Below are positions 56,101-64,000 of a stretch of 64,000 nucleotides of DNA, one piece after another. Each line of letters begins with the position of its first letter. Position 1 is the stretch's first letter. The notes below the pieces were generated by a model that was given only the letters and a program-made list of their open reading frames with translations, did not search any database and had not been told where the DNA came from. The DNA is from Mesaphorura yosii (taxonomy: Eukaryota; Arthropoda; Collembola; Poduromorpha; Tullbergiidae), in assembly GCA_009869945.1 (NCBI GenBank), contig WIXG01000076.1, positions 124,001 to 188,000 on the forward strand, read 5' to 3'. The translations under genes and the position numbers were made by a program.

Positions 56101-56177
56101 GAATTCTGTTCCCGATGTCGTTCATTTTGTTTAATGCTATTTATTGGCCGTATTACGCACTGAACTCGGACAACTAA
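53114..56177 (+). CDS. Lcch3: Cys-loop ligand-gated channel subunit, GABA-A beta-like (LCCH3 type)
   Basis: Predicted 558 aa from exons 53114-53190, 53582-53685, 53757-53942, 54013-54017, 54534-54685, 54759-54787, 54852-55051, 55113-55153, 55234-55271, 55333-56177. Seen: a signal peptide (about 1-25); Arg-Pro-Asn-Phe-Gly-Gly at 57-62; [16 protein letters not shown] as in vertebrate beta subunits; Trp-Val-Pro-Asp-Thr ending at 124; Cys-loop Cys164-Cys178; loop B Glu-Ser-Tyr-Gly-Tyr and loop C Thr-Gly-Thr-Tyr, both GABA-contact regions in beta subunits; M1 ending ISWISFW at 265; Ala-Ala-Arg-Val-Ala-Leu-Gly leading into M2; [14 protein letters not shown] before M3; [13 protein letters not shown] ending M3; a long basic and Ser-rich M3-M4 loop; M4 about 533-552. 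Family knowledge: Drosophila LCCH3 is beta-like and forms GABA-gated channels with partners, including cation channels with GRD. Odd points: the 5-nt exon and an atypical outer M2. Poly(A) signal at 56,290. Confidence 0.92.
54013..54017 (+). other. 5-nt micro-exon of the LCCH3-like receptor
   Basis: ATACG is preceded by a strong acceptor (ttttttctttcag) and followed by a weaker donor (GTCAGA). The previous exon ends with G in phase 1 after Trp-Val-Pro. G+AT gives Asp and ACG gives Thr, and the next exon (54,534) continues in phase 0 with Phe-Phe-Ala-Asn-Asp-Lys. This restores the family-wide WVPDT(F/Y)F. No other in-frame route to Asp-Thr was found between 53,943 and 54,533. Confidence 0.7.
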
Positions 56178-56289
56178 AACTCAGTCAGTTCATTTGATTC
56201 TGCGATCTGCCGACAAGAAATCGCTTCTAACTCGTGAGCCTTTTTGTATTATTTTATATTCAACTTTGATTGTTTACTGTTGCAATCAA

Positions 56290-56295
56290 AATAAA
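56290..56295 (+). terminator. LCCH3-like gene poly(A) signal
   Basis: AATAAA lies 113 nt after the stop codon (TAA at 56,175-56,177), in an AT-rich 3' region, at a normal distance for the last exon. Confidence 0.65.
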
Positions 56296-57148
56296 CATTT
56301 ATGAATGAACTCTCTCATAAACAGTGAATTGTCCGTGCATAGACCGTGTCTGATGTCTGTACCGCGTGCCGGTATGTAACTTTAAACGATTGTACACTTT
56401 CTTTTAAATCGGCTGAAATGCCTTTCAGTTACTATTACTACTCTGTGGTACGACTGTAATAATTAAACTCACGATCGAACCACAAATGAGATATGGCAAA
56501 GTGTCAACCGCAATTTTATCATCGCTCATGTTTATGACTGACATTGATGTCTGAAGGTTATCAAAGTCGGACACCTTGAGCAATGTGTAAAAGACAAATG
56601 GAGTCCATAAATTCTGGACTGTATTCCTTTGCCTAGTACCTTATTATGTCAGCGCAAGGAATCTAATCACAATTTATGCACTTCTTTCATGCTTCTCAAA
56701 CCCAATCAGCATGCCTGCATGTGATAAAGCCATCCTTCGATCATCACTTCTCCGTAATGTTTTGCATGCTCCTGTCACAGGAAATGCTGACTTTACACTC
56801 TTGAGTCTTGAGTGTGAACTTCTGCAGCCAAAAAATGCCCAGTGCATTGCGTTGTAATTGTGAACTTCTGCTCACAAGAAAAGAGAGCTCTGCGTTGTAT
56901 TTAGGGGAGTTGTAAATCCGCGTCTATTTTTAGATTTTCTGTTGTCTCCCGTCGAGTCTCAGTTTACCGGATTGAGATCGGGTACGACTTGATTTCGCTT
57001 TCATCTGTGAGTCATTTCTCAAGTGCAAACAACGTCAGCCGACGCCTTTCTCAGTGTTCTTCTTCAACCACCCAAATCCGGCAGTTTTGCACACCTTAAC
57101 CGAAGATTTTTGCACCAAGATTGATTATTATTTTAGGACGTCAACAAA
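56296..57148. other. intergenic region and 5' leader of the four-TM gene
   Basis: No coding exon is recognisable. A splice acceptor TTATTTTAG|GACGTC ends at 57,136, 12 nt before the next start codon, so at least one non-coding first exon of the downstream gene should lie in this stretch or further up. Its donor was not placed with confidence. Confidence 0.5.
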
Positions 57149-57891
57149 ATGCTAAACCCGTGCTGCTGCATTTCACCTCGAATCGGATGCTTCGTCTTCG
57201 GGATAATTGATCTGGTACGTAGGTCACATATTTAAGATCCTCTCTGTCTCAATTAATGATTGAATTGGAATCTCTTATAGATTTGTTCCATCTCTCAACT
57301 CTCGTTCGTATTGTCACAAAGGGATTATGCAGCAAGTAAGTTTAGTTGCACTTTTCCGACATCTCATTTCTCACAAAGTCGGGATTGTAGGAATATTTGG
57401 CGTGTAGTCATGAACTCAAGCTTGCCCTGGTTACAGATAGATGGGTGGAGATGGCCGTTTGCGTTGTCATGATCATCTTGGCTATCATCTTGATCTTCGG
57501 AGCGGTGAAGGTCAGTTCGCTTCGAGCTGTCTGATTGTCATGTTCTGCTAATTCGTATGAACGCCTAACAGAATTCGATTGAGAAACTGCAAATGTGGCT
57601 TGTTGGATGGACCATTCTAATCATTTTGTTCATTGTGGCTCAAGTTTTCAATCTACTTTCTTCCCATCAGACAGGGTTCGAGGAAGCAAGAATAGGTGAG
57701 AGAGACGCATTCGCCGTACTGCGACTGTCAAATTGATGCTAATGACCGAATTTGTACTTTCACCCTTCTCAGGCTCCAACCTGGCCCTTGTTTTGATATT
57801 TTTGTACGAGCTTTGGGTCGTCTACGCATTCATTCACGAACTCAAGTACGGCTCCGCAGGGCTCACTTACTGCCCAGCTCAGGTGGTCTAA
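57149..57891 (+). CDS. small four-transmembrane protein, function unknown
   Basis: Predicted 145 aa from exons 57149-57214, 57281-57335, 57437-57510, 57572-57695, 57773-57891; every junction is GT-AG and the frame is kept. The protein has four hydrophobic segments, at about residues 14-34, 46-64, 73-95 and 109-128, and a Cys-rich N-terminus (Cys-Cys-Cys at 5-7, Cys14). The order of short Cys-rich head, TM, loop, paired TMs, TM and a short Tyr/Pro tail resembles small arthropod four-TM proteins of the MARVEL/LAPTM-like or DUF4728-like kind, but no diagnostic motif lets me name a family. It is an integral membrane protein by inference. It lies 971 nt after the LCCH3-like stop codon on the same strand, with its own splice acceptor in front, so it is probably a separate gene. 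The Met start is the first ATG after that acceptor. Confidence 0.82.
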
Positions 57892-60800
57892 TTGATTCGC
57901 ATTTTCAACCAAGTGGAGTAAATCCCGAGATCTGAAGGCATGGTCATCTCAAAATTTCAATTAGATTGGTGTCAACATTTTACTGCTCATCCTGTATCTT
58001 GGATCACATTTCAAAGCTTTACTTTAATTTCCACCCTGAATTCCTGCGAAGTGTTTTAATTGAGTTTTATGTAATACTAAGAGTTGACTTGCGAGCTTCG
58101 TTTACGAAAAACTTTCCGAACAACGATGTTAAGTAATTCCTGCTTAAGTTAAAATAATCACAAATAAGATTCTAAATGTGAACATTCAGATTGAGAGCAA
58201 GATTTTCAAAGTTAATGTGGGTTTAGTTACAATTTTGGTGTGAATTTGAGTTGATTGCACGTTTCCATTAGGACTACATGTCACTAAATATTAGCTTTAA
58301 CGTCCAAGCTACTTTGTATTGCCTTTGAACTGCTAAATTCTTATTTCCTCAGAACAATCCCGAGATTTATTTTTGTGCTCCTTGCTCGATCCCTCAATTG
58401 TGACTGCCCTCCCTTTTCGCAAAGTGTACATGCTTTTCCAGCCCAGAATACATTTAATGATGATGATCATTGTTATGTAGCGTAGTATTAATACGTGCCA
58501 CTTTTTGTTGAATTGGAAACACGAATGAGATCCTTTTTCATACTTTTCTTCTTTCTGGACTCATTGTGCTCCGCATTCATGACGACACTACCTCAATCTC
58601 CCCGCGTACGATGCGATATGGCGATCATTATTATTACGTTTTATTTGTGTTCTTTCAAAGAATCTGTGCTTGCTTGTCTCTACAACTTACTGAACTTGCG
58701 ACAATAAATGAGTTGGTAAATTAGTTGTACTTCTCCGGTAACAGAGCAGTCATCGTCGTCATAACCCAATTCAGGTTCAGATGCTCTTGCGCTGGTCTCT
58801 GTCCCTATTTTTGTCCATTTAGTCTCACAACTTGTGTGCACGGTGGAGGAAGACTGCGAGCAGTTAATCTATTACGCGAGAAATCTCGTCATTCAACGCT
58901 GAGCTCAATTATCAGCCACATTTTCCAGAATTGTTATTGGTCTTCTTTTTGCTATTTCCGCGTAACAGCACACTGAACAAATTTTAGACGTGTTTTCAGG
59001 TCAAGTCAAGATTTGATTCAAAAGTCATCGCAAAATTCTCACAGTTTAATTTTATTGGCATGGACTGATTCATTCCCTGATAAAATGTTACGACTCCACC
59101 CCAGTTGAGCATTTTCAATCTCTGCCTATTGTTTCAGTAACTGGAGTCAGGTCGCCCCACACGAATTGAGCTATGGCGATGGTTCGTTAAATGTTCAGGG
59201 AGTGTGCGGTGAAATTCCTCGTCTTTATTTCCCTAAGTGAGAGAACATTTTCAAGTGTTTTGAGATAATAAATGTGTTTGAACTCGGCAGATTTTTTGAA
59301 TTTTTAACAATCCTGCGGTTTCTTTGAAGTGAAAGAAAGCACAGACTTGTTTGACTGCCTCAAGTAAGAAAGACGCGTCTTTTACATTTACATCTGTGCT
59401 CACTCGTCGTGTCGCCGTCATGGACTTTGCCCCCACAAGACTTCAGGCAGTTGGCTGGCGATGTATGACTGAGAGCACCCACAAATTAACCGAGTCAAAA
59501 CTCAAGACAAGACAACCGCATATTGTGACAAAATCCCAAATTCTACACATCTTCATGCGAAAGGAATGAGCCGCCGTGCTTGAGTGTCTGCTCAGCAACC
59601 ATTTTTGCGACAACGCATGTTTCCTTTCGGATTACGCCTTGTTAAACAAGCAGATTCCATCACCAGGCATAAATAACACACAAGGTAGGTCCTGTCACCC
59701 CAGTCTCAAATGTCGTAAATTGCTTTCAGGCATTTCACATCACAAATTGCATTGTCACATTTGCGCAAAACATTTGCTTAAAAGCCCCCGTCATGGCTTG
59801 AAAACGGGACACAATTTGCAATTTCGTGATTTCGACTTGATTTGCTAAGACTTCTCAAGCTCGCTAATGCAAGGCATTGTGATACCATGCGAGGGTTGGA
59901 AAACGACAATAGAAGATCATAAAAGGCAGAAGAAGGATGTCAACCGAAGTTGCTCTCGCATGATGAGGGTATGGATTTCAGTTGGTCGCATTTTACGAGC
60001 TGCTGCGGTGACCAAACCGGGAATTCCGTCTGCGTTTTCTGGTTGTCTAATCTGTTTGGTTGTGTGACGCAACGGAGGAGAGAATGAACTAAAAATCAAG
60101 CTCTAGCCCTTTGAGTGTTTTCGGAGTACTAAGCATTGTGCGAGAGCAGAAAGGAGAAGAATGGAAGAAGCTGAGCAAAATCAGAATAGGAGCAATTTTT
60201 TATTATGAAGAAAAGCTTTTGTTGCTCAGATTTAAAAATGTGATGGTATTAGTGCATTAGCAAATAAAGAGACGGGATAAAGGACGAGAAAGGGTTCACC
60301 TGAAGGGCACGACGAGATGCTGCAGAAGAATCACACTATTGTCGTCGTCGTTAAGTTAAGCCGGCGGAGAAATGTGAATGAGTGTGGGAACCCAGGTGCC
60401 CATTCCATTTGGGACACAAAAATATGGTTATTATTATGATTCTTAACACAACAACAGATTCGATGATGCAATCATACGCAACAACAAAGACCCAAGTGGC
60501 AGCGCAGAGATCTTTTTCGCCGACTTTATTGTCTAACTTATTACGAGCAGGGAAAGGTAAAATATCTCAAATCTTGCTCCCTTTGTTCTGCGCACCAAAG
60601 TAATGCACCAGAAAAATGTATTATTTTTATATTTTGCTACTTGCGCTGTCTTTCCTTTCAAACTTCCTTCTGCACGTTGCCCTTCTCTATTGTTCCGCCA
60701 CTCTTCTCTGCACTCCGAGAACATATGTGATGTGACGGAATTGTGCCCGGCGCCCATGCACCGGTCCGACCGCTGGGCTAAGGAAGAGTACGACACCAAA

Positions 60801-63800
60801 AGCATGACTTGGGAGAGAGACTCTCATGCACCAAGCATTCAACTAGGCGTCGCAGGCACAGCCAGAGTAAAACTGCACGCAAAGCAGGTAATAAATCCCA
60901 AATAGTACGCTGATTGTTGACTAAGGTACACAATTGGATGCTCAAGACAAGCTGCTATTTCTGTCTCTTGACCGTTCATCAACGGAATCTTCCTTGTCTT
61001 GCCTTCATAATGAGTCTGCAACACCTAGCAGTTCATAAGGAAATCAGTTGAGATCCGAGCGCATCTCTTAGTTTTATCTTTCCGTATCTCGGATCGAATT
61101 CGCTTCGAATAATTTAACCAATGGTGCCTGCCTTAAGAACACACGGTAGTTATGGTTTCCTATTTCACTGAGTTTTCCTTCCTCGCCTGTTGCTATTTTA
61201 TTCAAGTACCCAAATATATTGTTACATCATGATTATGGTACTTTCTCATTTTACACAGCACGCCCATACTCAAATGCAAAAGTTTAATAAAAAGTGGAAG
61301 GAAATGAGCATTTCTATTCTCGTGGCCTGGCTCATGAAATCGTGCATTGTTATTACACTGTTTCCCTGCATCGTCTGGCTGTTTCGTGTTTGGTCGGATG
61401 AATTTTGAATATTCAATTAAATAATTATGGATAATTATATCTGACTCGTTACAGGGAAGCGAGAACTTTATTATTACGCGGTCTATTATTTCATTGTTAG
61501 GCAGTTCCCATTCGTCTAACTACCAGTCGATTATGCCCCATTAACTCGTCATTCTGTTGTGAACAACGATAAGTACGGGGTTGCACTAATTTCAACCACA
61601 GTTTCATTGTGACCTTTACAATAGTTTGTAAATAGAAATCTCGTTCATCTGAGTCATCAACTTTGGTTCCGTGCAACACAGCGCTGAGATTGTACAGATA
61701 TGGTGTAGTAATAAATTCTTCTTACACATCCAACACGAATCTCAATTTAATTATACACAAACAAACGGTTATTATTAAAAGATCTAGACAATTGTTGGGC
61801 AAAGATTAAAAAAATATGCATCTTGAGTTTTACAACTGAAACACGAATTAATGGTAAATCGATGCTAATTCTTTCAACTTAAGCTAAACAAAATACATCT
61901 GCACATTGTTTTAGTGTTGGCGTGGGAAGGGTGACAAAATCAAATGATTTGCTTTCAGTATGTGATGATTGAAGACGAGACGGGTGGGTTCAGAGAGGAC
62001 AGAAATTGGATGCGAGTGCAACCGAATATGTTTAAAAAAATTCCATACTCAGCTGTGAGCCGAACAACAATAAAGCACACATTAATAATAGCCTATACGT
62101 CTGCAATATGTTGAGCAATACAGTAATAAATGATATCAACTGATTGAATATATGTCACAATGAAAAGCAAACAAATGAGAAATACAAAAGCAGAGACCAG
62201 CAAAAAAAACAGAACAGAAATAGTCTCTGACGGAAAACTGAATCCTTTTTTTTATGAATTCTCCGTCCCTCATCTTCTTAGCCGCTGTCGTCGTCATCTT
62301 CTTCACTTCTCCCACCATAATCTTCTTTTGTCAAGTAACCCTTCTAATCAAACAATTCTCTTTGTATTTTCTGTACAAATAACCTCCCTTTTATTCCTCA
62401 ATTGAAAAATTGTGCTGCAGAGGTCCGCACTAAACAATAACAAAACAGCATCACAATTTTCCTCCTTCTCTTAAATTACGGTCTCTCTCCGTCTCCGCGA
62501 CTCCTTTCTTCGTCCATCAACAACGCGCATTGCCACAATAAACAGTTCAACGATAATTTGTATTTACTCATCTTGTCATATAGAATGTCCGGACTAAAAA
62601 TAGAATTTGTGCATATGTGAATTGGGATTGTTTGCACTTGAATTGAATTAAGGAAGCCATGTCGCAACAGATTCAATGAACAACAACGAATAGAGATGAA
62701 AAGTTGCGAAATTGCTTGACGCCAGCGCGATTAACACAACAGGGCAATTGTGACCAGACGATTTATTGCAACTCATTGACAGACACTTCGTAGCACGGCC
62801 AAGACAGCCACGACCATCGAAATGGCATATAATTGCCAATTTACGTTTAATTGTAGATTTATTGCAAGAGATGGCCAACTATCACAATTCCGTAATTGAA
62901 TATCGCAGCCACGGCCTCAATCTAGCCGTGAGGTTGATTCGTTGACCTATCGCTTTGATGGATTATGAGGGCCTCTTCTACGACAAACATGATGCATTGG
63001 TAATTAGGTGACAGTGGCAAGGGTTTCGACCAGGCAAATAAGTCATCACAATCGAGTATTTTCCGAAGAAACCAGAAGAAATAAAGGATTTTCTTCTTAG
63101 TGACTGTGAAAAGTGTGATCAAGACTCAAATTCAAGCGAACCGAAAACTTAAATGTAAACAAATGTGACATCGAGGCTCGGTTGCGGCTTTAGTTAAGAC
63201 TATCCATTCCTCCGTACTCGCGCTGCATTGTCGCTTCTGCCCGCTGAACACATGCGCACATTCTTATAATTTATTCTTGACTACTTCGGAATAGGAAGAA
63301 TCAAATGGTACTATTATTAGCTAGATGGGCATTTATAATCGGTCCCCACATAAATCAAATCCACACCTTCGACTGAGACGTGGTTGCATTATTCAATGCT
63401 GCGATGCCATGAATAATAGAACACGAACACATGGTTCTTTTCTTTTCAATCAGACTTATAATAAAACCTCTTCGCGGCAGACCTCATCGCACAACAATAC
63501 AAGCTCAGGGAATTCTACTCGCATTGACAACCAGCAAATACAGGCTGTACTACGACAAGACGACACAAAGTCTCGTACGCATTGTTTATTGTCATTTATT
63601 AATTATGAAAAGGACAATCATCGTGAGGAGAGAACGAATTCCTGAACTCTTCATTCTTTTATGCTGTTTCTCTTTAATTGTCATAAAACCACACCTCTCG
63701 TAAATATAAATAGTCATCCTGCAATGTGCCTTTTAAGAATTTGTGCCACTTTGTGTTGCATTCACAATTCACATTCGTACGACCGGGAAACATTCCTCAT

Positions 63801-64000
63801 AGTGCTTTACCACACAGCTTATCTTGCCACATTCGGTAGCGGTTCAAGTAGCGGTTTTCAGTGGCCCTTTCTAATTTTGCCTGATTTTTCTGCCAAACTC
63901 AACAATTTGACCGTTTACTTAGCACGTTGAAACATATTTGAGTCCGACAGTAATTTCTTATCCGGAGCTCTCTTTCCATGCTATTTTCGGGCGGGTTGAC
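57892..64000. other. gene-free stretch at the right end
   Basis: No recognisable protein on either strand in 6.1 kb. A canonical AATAAA at 58,703-58,708 is far downstream of the four-TM gene and may or may not serve it. A single exon-like block at 60,720-60,887 is listed separately. The rest is AT-rich with short simple runs. Confidence 0.5.
60720..60887 (+). other. unassigned exon-like block, 56 codons
   Basis: A pyrimidine-rich tract and CTCCGAG| precede it, and CAAAGCAG|GTAATA follows it. The 168 bases are open in phase 0, starting Asn-Ile-Cys-Asp-Val-Thr and ending Leu-His-Ala-Lys-Gln. The block is more GC-rich than its surroundings. No family is recognised and no partner exon was found, so this may be chance. 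Confidence 0.15.

Overview
The window is nuclear DNA of an intron-rich animal, most likely an arthropod. The coding exons are split by GT-AG introns. The four recognisable proteins are animal membrane proteins, and one matches the insect GABA-receptor subunit LCCH3 throughout. Non-coding sequence is AT-rich. I cannot name the species. Nothing bacterial, viral, rRNA-, tRNA- or CRISPR-like was seen.

Layout. 1-22,385: no recognisable protein; the first 760 bases look like a possible first exon. 22,389-48,261 (+): a complete TMTC3-type gene (transmembrane O-mannosyltransferase with TPR repeats), 15 coding exons, predicted 889 aa, with very long early introns (7.9 and 10.6 kb). The second long intron holds a 655-bp DNA transposon with 27-bp terminal inverted repeats. 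49,489-51,883 (-): a GABA/glycine-type Cys-loop chloride-channel subunit (alpha-like, GRD/CG8916 type), 14 small exons, predicted 445 aa. 53,114-56,177 (+): a second Cys-loop subunit (beta-like, LCCH3 type), 10 exons, predicted 558 aa. 57,149-57,891 (+): a 145-aa four-transmembrane protein in 5 exons. 57,892-64,000: no recognisable gene.

How the genes relate. The two receptor subunits are paralogues placed head to head with 1.2 kb between start codons, and they share several intron positions. Alpha- and beta-type GABA receptor subunits assemble together, so a shared regulatory region is plausible. TMTC3 runs tail to tail with the alpha-like subunit. It belongs to the ER lumen (O-mannosylation of cadherins in vertebrates) and has no evident functional link with the receptors.

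Most interesting details. One intron of the alpha-like gene ends in AT instead of AG. A 5-nt micro-exon is needed to rebuild the conserved Asp-Thr of the beta-like subunit. A 19-nt micro-exon sits in the pore helix of the alpha-like subunit. The LCCH3-like pore helix has an atypical outer half. TMTC3 has two competing in-frame splice donors. All exon maps were made by eye from reading frame, splice consensus and family alignment; no transcript evidence was available.
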